Source of the DNA: Isochrysis galbana
Lineage: Eukaryota; Haptophyta; Isochrysidales; Isochrysidaceae
Direction: 5' to 3'
NCBI GenBank assembly: GCA_018136815.1
Contig: CM030933.1
Coordinates: 6,363,137-6,427,136 of the forward strand
Length of the DNA: 64,000 nucleotides
A program made the translations under genes and the position numbers. This document shows, one piece after another, positions 44,919 through 55,505 of this stretch (positions within the stretch are counted from its first letter, which is position 1; each line of letters starts with the position of its first letter). Below the pieces are notes generated by a model. It did no database searches. It saw nothing but the letters and a program-made list of their open reading frames with translations, and had not been told where the DNA came from.

Positions 44919-45353
44919 TCAGCGGGCTTGCACAAGCATGCGCTCGATGTCAACGTGCCCCTTGAGCTTTGCGATGTGGGCGGCCGTCAGGCCATCATAG
45001 GCACCCATCTCTTGCACTTCGTTGACGCTCGCACCAAAGTCGACGAGAATGCGCGCACAGTCCACGTGCCCAAGCTTGGCGCACTGGATCAGCGGGGTGT
45101 AGAAGACCCTCTTTCCTCCCTTGTCGTCGACTTCGGCGCCGTGCTCAAGCAGAACCTTGGCGCACTCGCTGAAGTTGTTGGTGCATGCAGTGAAGAGGGG
45201 GGTGTTTCCCTTGCCATCGCATTCATTGATGTACTGCTGGTGGATCTGACGGGCGGCTGCTGCGACGATCTTGACACACTCGGCGTCACCGCGGGCCGAG
45301 CTCACCATCAGGGCGTTCCTGCCGAACGAGTCCACCGCGGCAGGGGCGTACAT
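44919..45353 (-). CDS. Ankyrin-repeat protein, apparently 5'-incomplete
   Basis: 144 codons encode about four ankyrin repeats: FGRNALMVSSARGDAECVKI, GNTPLFTACTNNFSECAKVL, YTPLIQCAKLGHVDCARIL and GLTAAHIAKLKGHVDIERML, with connecting loops. The stop codon follows the last repeat. An acceptor-like CTTCAG|GAAATG lies just upstream of the ATG, so this is probably a terminal exon. The preceding 45370-45530 is R3-type repeat, and I find no upstream coding exon; the gene may have lost its 5' part to repeat insertion or have a distant exon. Ankyrin repeats mediate protein binding; no specific role can be given. Confidence 0.7.
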   Translation of the reverse strand: MYAPAAVDSFGRNALMVSSARGDAECVKIVAAAARQIHQQYINECDGKGNTPLFTACTNNFSECAKVLLEHGAEVDDKGGKRVFYTPLIQCAKLGHVDCARILVDFGASVNEVQEMGAYDGLTAAHIAKLKGHVDIERMLVQAR

Positions 45354-45369
45354 TTCCTGAAGTGTGGAT

Positions 45370-45530
45370 TGCCATCATGCACACGGCGTGCACGGCGTGC
45401 GCCTGCCGAAACCCTTTTCTGCGCGGAAACTTCCATGCGCACGCACGGAGTCCCCGCGGGGGAGCCCGAGGCACACGCATCTGGCAAAGTGTGATTGCCA
45501 CTCATCATGCAGCATAACAACTTTTTCTGC
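45370..45530. repeat. R3-related repeat
   Basis: Contains CACACGGCGTGCACGGCGTG, CCGCGGGGGAGCCCGAGGC and GTGTGATTGCCACTCATCA, diverged relatives of the R3 unit. Confidence 0.55.
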
Positions 45531-45572
45531 ACGCCGTTCCTTCTTGGCGAAAAGTGCGGAAGGACCTGCCCT

Positions 45573-45710
45573 TCCTCCTGCCCCCTTCCTCCTGCCCCCT
45601 TCCTCCTGCCCTTCCTCCTGCCCTTCCTCCTGCCCTGCCCTTCCTGCTCTTCCTCCTGCCCTGCCCTTCCTGCCCTTCCTCCTGCCCTTCCTCCTGCCCC
45701 TTCCTCACCT
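45573..45710. repeat. CCTTCCTCCTGCC minisatellite
   Basis: About ten copies of a 12-13-bp CCTTCCTCCTGCC unit. It lies within the pyrimidine-rich leader of the next ORF and gives artefactual Pro/Leu/Ser peptides. Confidence 0.9.
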
Positions 45711-45751
45711 ACTACCCAACGTTTCCTCTTCTTCTTTGCTCGTCCATCGAA

Positions 45752-46381
45752 ATGCTCATGCAGACACCGGTCACCACAAGCGCTGCATCGCCAGGCGCTC
45801 ACTCCAACCAGTTTCAACTCGAAGAGCGCTCCCAGACTTCCACCAAGCGAAAATGCACCCAGGAGGGAACCGACTCCAGTGTCGAGCCCGCGGTCAAGCG
45901 AACTCTCACGCCGTACACCCAGAGTGCACACATCGTCGCTCTCGACGTTCTGATCAAGAGCGCCATCCTACTCGACGACCCTGACCATGACATGGAACTG
46001 GTGTTCGAGGCCAAAAAGCAGGAATTGCTCCAACGTTTCCCCATGGCTCACCCCAGGGTACAGCGGTTCCTCTCGCTCATCCAGAAAGCACCCCCCCACT
46101 CTTGTCCAATCTTCAACCAACTTCAATTCATCGTCGCAGCAGTCGAATGCCAGCCAGATGTGCGCTTCCACTCAAGTAGCCTCCCGCTGCTCATGGAAGC
46201 TATTCTGATGGTCATGCTTTCAAATATACTCGGCAACTGCCCCCCATCGTCTCGCTTGCGCCCCATGTGGCATTGGACTGGGCAATCTTCGAAAGTGAAC
46301 ATTTTGAGCGTCGGCCTTCTTGAACAGGAGAGCATTGCAAGCCTCTTCCGACAGCTGGGCGTAGACCTCGTCGAAGGGTGA
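45752..46381 (+). CDS. Single-exon ORF, unknown 209-aa protein
   Basis: Starts at the first ATG after the CCTTCCTCC minisatellite. The first ~55 residues are Ser/Thr/Gln-rich with a possible nuclear localisation signal (STKRKC, PAVKRTL). The rest looks like a folded helical domain: HIVALDVLIKSAILLDDPDH, FEAKKQELLQRFPMAHPRVQ, FNQLQFIVAAVECQPDV and LPLLMEAILMVMLSNILG. I recognise no family. Balanced amino-acid content and the leader support a real gene. Confidence 0.5.
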   Translation: MLMQTPVTTSAASPGAHSNQFQLEERSQTSTKRKCTQEGTDSSVEPAVKRTLTPYTQSAHIVALDVLIKSAILLDDPDHDMELVFEAKKQELLQRFPMAHPRVQRFLSLIQKAPPHSCPIFNQLQFIVAAVECQPDVRFHSSSLPLLMEAILMVMLSNILGNCPPSSRLRPMWHWTGQSSKVNILSVGLLEQESIASLFRQLGVDLVEG

Positions 46382-46498
46382 GGGACTGAAGTGCGCGGCG
46401 CGCGCAAAGGTAACATAGAGACGTAACTACTTCTCGTTCGCCTTTCGCAAGCAAGCTGGACGTGTGCCAAGCTGGAGTTGACTGGTTGTCGAAAACTG

Positions 46499-46665
46499 GA
46501 GGTGACTGGTTGTAATTGTACTAATAGATCAAAAAGAAAACAAATCACCTCAATAATATGAGAACTAATTGTAACAATAGACCAAAAAGAAAACAAATAA
46601 CCTTGCAATAATAATATTGGGCCTTGTAATTGTACAGACTGAAAAGAAAACAAATAACCTGGCCC
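46499..46665. repeat. ~55-bp tandem repeat, three units
   Basis: Three units share TTGTAATTGTAC, AATAGACCAAAAAG and AAAACAAATAACCT. AT-rich and non-coding; just downstream of the 45752 gene. Confidence 0.75.
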
Positions 46666-47244
46666 TCTTTTGACGGAACGCGACTTTCTCCAGGAGCGAC
46701 CGTACTCACGGAGGGCTGAGCACAAGGAGCGCTGGGGCTGGAGGGAGGCATGGCACCGGCGGGAGCGCCGCTCACACGAGCCTGGGGCGACGGCGGTCGA
46801 GAGAGCTCGCCCAGAGCCCCAGGGAGTGCGGCCATGGGCGCGACTCTCGGAACTCTGGGACAAGAGTAAACGCGGGAAACACACGGGGCGGGCGCGCGCA
46901 AGAAAAGAAAAGAAAGGGGGCGCACACATGAGAAAACAAGGGAGGGGGATCGAGAGCGATCACCCCTATCCTAACACACGGGGGGAAGAGAGGAAGATCG
47001 GGATCGGAGGATCCCGATCGGACGGAGAGGATGCGACCCAAAGGGAGAAACCGAAACACGCGAAGGCGGGAAAACAAAGAGAGAGGGCCTCTCTTTGGGA
47101 AACCTAAAGGGCGGCTCTCCCCCTAACCACAACAGTCTAAAAACCGCCTATACCTAATAGCATGGAAGTACATACTTAGAGACTTCTACAGAGTAGAGTA
47201 CGATGCATACACCTTCCACTACATCCCAGTCCTCGAGAGCACTC

Positions 47245-47623
47245 TAATACGATTCACGTATCCCTGCTTGGCGCGGGCCGGACGCACCGGGCTGATGAAG
47301 ATGAACGAGAACGGTCTCGTAGCGCGCCCGGGCAGTTGGGCTCTCCGGCCTCCGGCGGCGGACGTTAGCGCGTGCTTTCGGGCGCCGTGACGGCCGATTT
47401 CGACGCGGCTTGGGGGCTTGGTTGGAGGCGCGTCGCACCTGGATATATGGATATATATATGGATACAAGATACAAGGCGCAGCACGCGCGCTAACGTCCG
47501 CCGCCGGAGGCCGGAGAGCCCAACTTCGAACCGAGCCCGGACGCGCTACGAGACCGTTCTCGTTCATCTATATCAGTCCGGTGCGTCCGGCCCGCGCCAA
47601 GCAGGGATACGTGAATCGTATTA
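47245..47623. mobile_element. Foldback/MITE element with ~130-bp terminal inverted repeats
   Basis: Left arm 47245-47377 and right arm 47481-47623 are near-perfect inverses, beginning TAATACGATTCACGTATCCC. The ~100-bp loop includes a GATATATGGATATATATATG stretch. No ORF. The right arm carries a few extra bases (near 47523-47530). Both arms would form a very long hairpin. Target duplication is at most 2 bp (TA). Confidence 0.85.
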
Positions 47624-47718
47624 TAGACCCCCCTAATTATTATAACATTAACAAATTAACATACTACTAGTATGATTTAATTATTATACTACTATGAATT
47701 AAACTATTATAAATTAAG

Positions 47719-47770
47719 CATGGACATTTGATGGCTCAACAAAGTCTGTCCCATATTCGACGGAACATGA
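47719..47770. repeat. Dispersed ~55-bp repeat R2 (inverted copy)
   Basis: ATGGACATTTGATGGCTCA ... TTCGACGGAAC is the inverse of 1153-1210. An R5 copy is at 47991-48016. No gene recognised between 47624 and 48842. Confidence 0.6.
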
Positions 47771-48842
47771 CCTCCCTCCCTGCCCATGCGGCGCGACCCC
47801 TAGTTCTATATTGCTTTATTCCTGTTATAGAGAGAGCGTTAGAGCCCCCGCGCGTGTGCAGGGGGGGCGGGGGGGGGGGGGGGGCACCATCTTCCTCGGC
47901 AATTTTCGTGACGGCAGGTAAGCCCCCACGGACCATGGAGTCTTTTCTTGGGCTTTGGAGAACGGTCAAAAATGCAGCCCCCTTGTGAGTAGTTATAAAT
48001 CATTGTTTGACCGCCCTATGGGTTGGACAGTCGGAGCTCTGGCTGAGGGGCACGGGGGCCGGAGTTACGTACATGCTAATGTGGATGCGACACCTGTCGT
48101 GCGAAACAACAACGCACAACCGACCACTCTGTAACAATAGCTCAGTCGAGGAGCTCGAAAGAGAACAAGGACGACATAACTGGACCTCGAGCCGTGCAAC
48201 ATGACAAGACGCTCGAGTGCGGCACGCACCCTCACCTTCACCACATGCACATGCACAAGGAACCAACCACGTAGCGCAACAACAATAATAAATACCTGAT
48301 GTGATCTCAGATTCTCTAGATGAGAGGAGCAGAATGGAAGGAGTGCGCAAGAGATGAGTCAACGACGCGGTCTTGTACGATCCTTTGCGCTTCACATCTC
48401 GGGTCCTCCGTGCTTGACGTGACCATTCGCCCGACAACCAAAGAACCAAGCCTTCTGATGCAGATGTTGCTGCCTGCGGCCGCCATCCATCGGTACCCCG
48501 ATCGTTCCTTGGCGGTCAGCTACCATTCATGTGGATGCAACCGATGAGGCCTAACAACGTCATCGGCGCCGCTCATGTGCCGCGTTGCTATAGCCCTCTT
48601 GCTGACTCTAGAGGCGAATGGCGCTCCGCACTCCAATCCTTGCTTCGCGCACACCCCTCACTTAAATATCAGCTCACGATGTGAATTTCTGTCGCTCAAC
48701 CGAGCTCCAGCGAGCCAAGGACGCAATCACTCAATCGTGCCGGGGCGAGAGCCAGCCCGGTGAATCGGCCCACTAATTGGTGGGCTTTAAACGCAGGAAT
48801 AAGTGCACTCCGCTAAGCCGCGTGCGGTCCATCTCGTGTCCT

Positions 48843-50837
48843 CTAGAGCAGCACGAGTCCTACTTGCTCTGGCTGGATGGTGGTGCAACGCCAGTTGTAC
48901 AGGTAATACTGCAGGTGGCCATCTCCGATACCAAACTTAAGATCACGTAGGTGCTCTTTGTTGTCGAGGAGGTCGAGGGCGTTGAAAACATCGAACTCTA
49001 ACCTGGGTGAGAAGAAAGATTCATGAGCACAGGGCATAGCGTTGGGCACCTGGCGGGCACGCACGTCACACGGAAGAAACACGTATAGACCCATGGAACG
49101 GAAGGACGCCTCGATAAATGTCTGTCGTGTGGGCAAGCCGTCCAGTATCCGCTCCCCCCCTCCCCCCCCCCCCCCCCCGGGTGCGCACTTCTTGGCGAGG
49201 ATGAGAGCATCCGTGAGCAGCTGGCGCAGGGGAGTCTTGGTGGAGAAGTAGTAATAGCAATAGGCGGCGTGCAGCCTAGTGTGCTTCTCGTGCTTGAGGA
49301 TGGAGGACGGCAACGAGTAAAATGAAAACATGTCGGTGACCGCCTTGGTCGCCGGGTCCTCAACCACAAAGCTGCATGCAGAACGGAGTAGAGTGGAGAA
49401 AGCTGTGGTCGGGCGGGCTAAGACAAGCAGTCTTGGGATGCTCTAGAGCGGTGGGTGGAGCGCACAAGAAGGTAGGCGGTGCCATGTGCCAACTTACGTG
49501 TAGACAACACCTTCCCGCGTGAGCATCCAGTGGCGGAACTCTTCCTCGCTCAGTTGTGGCGCAATCGCGAAGCGGCGAAGGTAATCGTTTAGGAGTGGAC
49601 AGCACGCCGCGACGTCGGCAGGAGTGATTGGCCGCACGCCTGGCGTCAGCGGCGCCTCAGGCAGCGCATAGAGCTTGAGTGTGCGCACCATGGTCATGCG
49701 GGGCTGTAGAGCTGAGAAGCCGACCTTATGAGCAGAATGGCAACGGAAGGGGATGGGCGGCCGAGTGGGACGAGGAAGAGAGAGGGAGTTCATGCTGGGA
49801 CGAGACCAAGGGAGGCGCACACAACAGGCATCTCCCTCGTCTCCATGCGAGCCACTGTGACGCCTCTCACCTCAATCAACTTCTTTGGATTGAGCGAACG
49901 ATGCCAGTAACGGCACCGCGCGACGGGCTTCGGCAGCACTACCCCTGCAGTATACGAAGCCTGGAAGATCCCGTGAAGATTGACTCGCCTGGTGATTTCG
50001 CGAATGAGCACCTGTGCGAGGCAACATGTTGAGAGGCACAATCAGTCGAGGGCGTCGGTGCGGCGCCTTGGCCTGTTGCGCCGAGTAGGGCCAAGAGGTA
50101 GCACAGGACAGGCGCCGAAAGGTGCGCGGCGCCACGCTCGGCACGTGTGCGCGCCCTGATCCCACAAACGAGGGGACCGAGTCGCAGCTCACCGGGGCCA
50201 GCCTCTTCGAGCGGAGCTTCTTGTGGACACACAGGAAGTTCACCTCGACGACAGATTGCTGTTCTCCTCCCGCAGTGTCGGCCGGCTTGGAGGCGGCCGA
50301 GGCGTTGCTCGGCTCAGCCTCGCCCTCCGCCAGGACGACGGGTCCCGGCTCGACGCGCTTGCCATGGCAGAGCAGATCAGCCGGTGTGCACCCGATGAAC
50401 GCGACCAGCTTCTTGGTCTGCGAGACGCGTACACCCACATGCCACTCGTTCCTGTGGCCCGGCGGCTGCATCGCCCATCGGATGAACGGGATCGAATAGT
50501 CGAAGCGGAACATATTGTCGCCGTCCTCGACGTAGTTCTCGTGGAGGAGAGTGTAAAGCTCATTCGCCTGCGCCTCGTCCGTCAGGTCAAGCTCTGCCCA
50601 CTCGAACGATCCAGGCAAGCTGTACGGCTCCTGCTTGACCTTGTCTGGCTCTGCGGGGTGGATCGGCCCACCGCCCGCGGGCTCGAGCGCGTCGGTGTCG
50701 TCGTCGAAGGAGGGGACGGGCTGCGTGTCCCAGAAGGTGTGCTTCTCACCGGGCACCGCCTCACGGGGGGCGTTCCCCCGCCGCGCAGCCTCGAGCTGCA
50801 TCTCACTCAGCGCCTCGCGCACATCCTCGGCCGACAT
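48843..50837 (-). CDS. NMT: Glycylpeptide N-tetradecanoyltransferase (N-myristoyltransferase)
   Basis: Five exons: 50837-50193, 50011-49871, 49724-49498, 49371-49189 and 49002-48843; introns 181, 146, 126 and 186 nt; 451 aa. Hallmarks in order: [40 protein letters not shown], then [20 protein letters not shown] across the first junction, [28 protein letters not shown], and [15 protein letters not shown] near the C-terminus, ending GLVLL at the expected C-terminal carboxylate. The enzyme transfers myristate from myristoyl-CoA to N-terminal glycine of target proteins in the cytosol. Intron 4 is a multiple of three and has no stop in the coding frame, so reading through it adds 62 residues (Gly run, then RILDGLPTR...); the family alignment supports removing it. 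Start is the ATG after a pyrimidine-rich leader. Confidence 0.95.
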
Positions 50838-51446
50838 CGTGAGGGTTGGTGGGGAGGGGGGAAGGGGAATGGGGGCGGGGGACAGAAGAGAGAGGATAAG
50901 AGAGAAAAGGGGAGAGGAAAGGGGGACGTGGGTTGGTTGTGCGGAGAGAGACGGAAAGGAAAGGGAGAGAGCGCCGCTGCCCACTCTCCCTCTACTCTCT
51001 CTACTACTCTCACTCTCATTCTCTCTTCGCTCGCGTCGGTATTCTCTCACCTCTCACTCGTCTCATGACATCGCGCCGTTATCTAATCGCACAGACTTCC
51101 TATTCTTGCGACATCTAGCCTTTCTCTCGACCCCACCCTGCTCCAGGTTCCTCGGTCTCTCCTCTCTTCCCCCCGTTTCTTCTCGTCCTTCAGCACCTGC
51201 TCTGGGCAGCGTCGCGGCGCTCTCGCTCTCTCTGCCTTGGTGCGCTCCTTGAGAGAGAGAGAGAGCGCGAGCCCCCCCCTCCCCCCCCCCTCCTCCCCCC
51301 TCCGCGCGCGCAGCGGGGGCGCGCCAAGGGAGAGTGTTCTCTTGTAAAGTAGACGGTGCGCCCTTTTACTAAAGTACCGCTCCTTGCAGTGGGGAGGAAG
51401 AGGGACAATGATCTACCTGATAAAGAAGCGCCCCGACCCTCCTCTT

Positions 51447-52316
51447 CCTAGATGGGAAATACAGCCAGGGGGGTTCCAAATACAGTAAATACAGCCTGTA
51501 TTTGGCCTTCGTCCAAATACAGTACCAAATACAGTACCGGGGGGGCTCCCATGTTATTCCATGTTACATGTTACAAGTTACAAGCCCCCCCCCCTCCCCT
51601 CGCCCCTCTCGCTGTTGCTGTCGCCCCTCCCCCCTCCCTCCCTCACCTCTCACTCTCACCACAAGCCACAAGCATGTACCAGCCCATCTCGAACGGAACC
51701 TCGCGCTCCGCGCTGGCGCTGGACTCTCGCGAGAGCCAGCTCAGCCGCCTCGACGAGGCCGCCACTGTCGTCGAGCTGCCAGCAGCAACAGCAGCGGGCA
51801 GCACTGCGCATTGCGCACTGCACCACAGTTACAGTGGGCGTCCCTCCTCGATGGAGCGCAGGGCCGAGGAAGCCGCTGTGGTGTTGAGGAGGAGGGAGAG
51901 CCTGCGCGCGCGCGCGATGATACGGGGAGCACAATCACACAATCTTCAATGTGCTCCCTGCGCGCGCAACCGGGCTGAGTCAGCTCACGTCCCAAGGCCA
52001 AGGGCAAGGGCGGAAGCGCTCGGCGACAGCAAAGCTTGTCGACCCAGTATGGGATTGTGTGGTGATCCTCAATGAGGAGGACACCAGCAACCCACATCGG
52101 AAGTGCATCGGCTGCGGTGTTTCGCGCCATGGCGGGGCCACCCGTGTTGTTGACCATCTCTTAGGTCGCAGCATGTCAGCCTACTACTTCACTACTTCTA
52201 CTTCTACTTCCAAATACCAAATATGGGGGCAAATACGGAGGGGGTTTCAAATACGGCAAAAATTGTCTGTATTTGGTCTGCGTACAAATACGGTGAATAC
52301 GTATTTCCCATCTAGG
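51447..52316. mobile_element. hAT-like element, 870 bp, with BED finger ORF
   Basis: Perfect 16-bp inverted ends CCTAGATGGGAAATAC (51447-51462) and its inverse (52301-52316), flanked by the perfect 8-bp duplication CTCCTCTT (51439-51446 and 52317-52324). Subterminal AAATACAG/AAATACGG motifs repeat several times inside both ends, as hAT transposases often require. The element is far too short for a full transposase, so it is non-autonomous or a compact derivative. The intact duplication indicates a fairly recent insertion. Confidence 0.92.
51674..52180 (+). CDS. BED zinc-finger ORF inside the hAT-like element (structure uncertain)
   Basis: Plus-strand coding signals begin with MYQPISNGTSRSALALDSRE at 51674, and a second frame, open around 51990-52175, encodes KLVDPVWDCVVILNEEDTSN followed by CIGCGVSRHGGATRVVDHLL. 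C-x2-C plus a downstream His resembles the BED finger that hAT transposases use to bind their ends; a second C-terminal ligand is not visible. The two parts are in different frames and must be joined by an intron or have decayed; I cannot fix the splice. A hairpin (GGGAGCACA...TGTGCTCCC, ~51917-51958) lies between them. No hAT catalytic or dimerisation region is present. Confidence 0.45.
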
Positions 52317-52349
52317 CTCCTCTTCCTCTCTTTCTTTCCTTCCTCTACT

Positions 52350-52450
52350 CTTCTAGAGTAGAGTAGAGCTCTACTCTAGAGTACTCTAGCTCTAGAGTAG
52401 AGCTAGAGTATTCTAGTTCTAGAGTAGAGAGCTCTAGAGTACTCCTCAGT
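52350..52450. repeat. CTAGAG/CTCTAG palindromic repeat upstream of glucosidase II beta
   Basis: Dense overlapping TCTAGAG, GAGTAGAG and AGCTCTA motifs, strongly self-complementary. Related short runs occur at 265-350 and 24105-24120. Confidence 0.75.
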
Positions 52451-52709
52451 AGACCTGACCAGAGAGTGAGAGGGGGGGGGGGGGGGGGGGAGCACGGGAG
52501 GGGAGGAGGGAGGGGGACCGAAGGGAGCAAAAAGAAATCTCACGAGCAGGGAGGGTGTAGAGAGGTCTAGGGGGGAAGAGGGAGGGGAGGCGAAGGAGAG
52601 AGGCGGGCGGCAAGAGGAGAAACAAAAGAGGAGAGAAAGAAGAGAGAAGAGAAGGAGAGGGGGAGGGGGGGAGGGCGAGGGAGCCAGCGAGGGGCGCGGC
52701 GCGGGCGCG

Positions 52710-55505
52710 ATGGCGACCGCTCTAGGAGTGCTCGTGCTCGCGCTCGCCAGCGCGCAGGCGGCGGTGCGCGGCTTACCTCAAGAGCAACTCGAGGCGTACG
52801 TCCAGTCCACATTCCGCTGTCGCGACGGATCGGCCGAGCTCCCCGCCCACAGGCTCAATGACGAGTACTGCGACTGTGCCGATGGCTCCGATGAGCCGGG
52901 CACCTCTGCCTGCGCTCTCGGCCAATTCTACTGCGCCAACGTGGGGTACAAGCCGACGGTGCTCCCCTCCTCGCGAGTCGACGACGGAATCTGCGACTGC
53001 TGCGACGGCTCCGACGAGGCGGGCGAGCGTGGAGCGCGCGGGTGCGTCGACGAGTGCGCGCAGGTGGGCGCCGAGTACCGCAGGGTGGCCGCGGAGCGCG
53101 CGGCCGCCTTCGAGCGGGGCCTAGCAAGGGCGCGCGAGTATGTGGCTCAGGCCTCGGCGGCGCGCCAGCAGTGGGAGTCCGAGATCGGCTCGAAGAAGGC
53201 CGCGGTCGAGGAGGCCAAGGCCAAGCTGTCCACGCTGACAGAGCAGAAGGAAGAGGCGGAAGAGGTGGAGAGGCAGATGCAGGAAGTGGAGAGAAAGCGG
53301 CGCGAGGAGGAAGAGGCGCGGCTGAAGGCGGCCGAAGAGGAGGCCGCAGCCAAGCGGGCGGAAGAGCTTGAGGTGCTGCACGCCCTGCGATCCAAGTGCG
53401 AGGAGGTGGCGACCGTCGATGAGGAGGCCGTCGCTGCATGCCCCCCGCTGTTACGCGACCTGAGTGGCGAGCAATGCGCCACGTGGTCCCAGGCGGGGGA
53501 GTGCGCGACCAATCCAGAATTCATGCTCAAGCAGTGCGCCGCTTCGTGCGCCGCCGCCGCCGCCGCCGCCGCCCCCAAGGGCGATGCACCCGAGGGCGAA
53601 TTTTCAACTGGCGACCGCTCCGCCGGCCCGACGCCTGTGTGTTTTGGCCAGCTCAAGGGCGAAGGTGGCAAGGAATTTGGGAGCCGCTGCCACGCCCTCG
53701 CCTCAGGGTTTGTTGGAGAGTGCGAATCGCTTATCGTGGACGGCCCGTGTGTTCCTCTCGCTCTCATCGACGAGTGCGACTGCGCCAAGGGCACCACAAA
53801 GGGGGATCGCGCCTTGCCTTGCCATTGCAGAACATGCGGGAGCGTCACCGCTTGTGCTGCACCTCAGTGCGAGGTGTGCGGGCCGCCCAACGACTCGTGC
53901 AACGCCAACGCCGGGAAGTGGGGGTGTTATGGTCTCCCTGGACAGGTAGCAACGGGGGAGTCCGCCACCGAGACTGCCGGAGAAGCCGCTGTCGAAGAAG
54001 CGCCTGAGGAGGAAACGGGAGCCACGCCCACCGTCGACCACTCAAATGAGCCGGGACATCTTTCTGAAGATGACGGGAGCATTGATGACGAGCCCGCGGA
54101 TGAGCGAGCATGGGAAGCGGAGCACGAGACCCACAACGACAATGATGAACCGGCCGGGGAGGGTTTCGAGCACGAGTACGACGACGAAATGTACCGAAGG
54201 CACGAATGGGAGGGCGAGCATGACTACACCATCCCGGAGGACGACGATGACGAGTTTGGCTATCATCGGCCACCCGATGAGGACGAGGATGCGGAGCTAC
54301 CCGTTGAGGGACTTCCCACTGACGCAGGTGCGTGATGCTTTTATGAACACCATCAGGGCAGGCCGGTGCATCACGGGATGGAGTGCGGTGGGAGGAGGGG
54401 AGTGAGAGACATCTGCTTTGAGCCCTTCCCAGTATGATGGCAACCGAGCTCCATCTCTCGAGCAGCTGCCCACATGGCCGGTCTCTTTGGGCTGCAGAGA
54501 GCCATCTCTTGGCTTTCTTCGCCCGCCCCACCCCATCCCACGCTTGCGGCCGCGCACCATTCCTTGGACAGGTGCCGCCAGCGGATCCGCTCCGTCCGAG
54601 AGTGGCGATACCGGCGGCTGGCTTGGATGGGTCGGGTCGCGTGCACAAAAGCTCAAAAACGCAGCAACTCGCTGGTTGAGCGGTGGAGGCAGCACCAAGG
54701 AGAAGGGCGACACGCCCAGCCATCCAGGTGGCAGGCGGGCCGTCCAATTGCACTTGCCGGCTTGGGCGACGATCCGCCCTCAACAACCATGTGGCCGGCC
54801 TGTGGAGCCGAGTGGGAGTTGGGCGGGTGGGCGTTGTGGTGTATACGGGGCTCATGGGCTCGGCAGGCGCTTACTATCTTGTGACCAAGACAATTCACCC
54901 CTTCCCCCCCCCCTCCTGGACCGCCCGCTGTGACTTCAGAAGCGGATCGGCTTCGCGCGGAGCATAAGAAAGCGCAAGACGCTGTCAATTCAGCCCAGCG
55001 TTCCCTTGACGAGACAAACAAGCTGCTCCAGCGCGATTTCGGACCCGACAACCGTTTCTTTCCTCTCCAAGGCCAATGCTTCTCTTGGGCTCCCGGCGGC
55101 GAGTTTTCGTACGAGCTCTGCCCATTTGATAAGGCGACGCAATCGGGCGGTACAACACTCGGCACGTGGAAGGGTTTCGGGGGGAATGACGGCAACACGG
55201 ACTATTCCGTCTTTGAGTTTGGTGGCGGTGCGCATTGCTGGGCGACGGGCAGTGGACGCACGGCTGTGGCGCATGTGCAGTGCGCAGCCGACAACACAGT
55301 CGTTAGCGTTGACGAGCCGTCGGTTTGCCATTATGTCTTTGTGTTTGGCACTCCGGCAGCATGCACCCAGGCGCTAGTCAATGAGGCTCGAGCCGAAGCA
55401 GGTCTGCCTCCTGTCGAGCATTCCAAGGAGGATGGGGACGCTGAAGTGGGAACGCCCACCGCCGAGTTGGACGGGATGGAGATTGTTGAGCGCGATGAGC
55501 TTTGA
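52710..55505 (+). CDS. Glucosidase II beta subunit (PRKCSH-type) with embedded ShK-like domain
   Basis: Three exons: 52710-54327, 54572-54727 and 54940-55505 (introns 244 and 212 nt, both phase 1), 779 aa. Signal peptide MATALGVLVLALASAQA; two LDL-receptor-A-like repeats (YCDCADGSDE, CDCCDGSDE); a Glu/Lys/Ala coiled coil (~115-235); an ShK-like six-Cys unit at ~243-281 (CATWSQAGECATNPEFM, CAASC); a poly-Ala run; a Cys-rich stretch (~305-410) of unknown fold; a very acidic segment (~430-540); then in exon 3 a coiled coil and the MRH lectin domain (YELCPFDKATQ, CWATGSGRTAVAHVQC, EPSVCHYVFVFGTPAAC). The C-terminus ERDEL is an ER-retrieval signal. The beta subunit retains the catalytic alpha subunit in the ER and binds mannose during N-glycan trimming. 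Normal length is ~500-550 aa; the ShK, Cys-rich and acidic segments account for the excess. Confidence 0.9.

Noticed and set aside
46670-47107. 145-codon Arg/Glu-rich plus ORF
   Set aside because: Highly biased composition; starts in an R2-like GACGGAACGCGAC fragment and has no domain.
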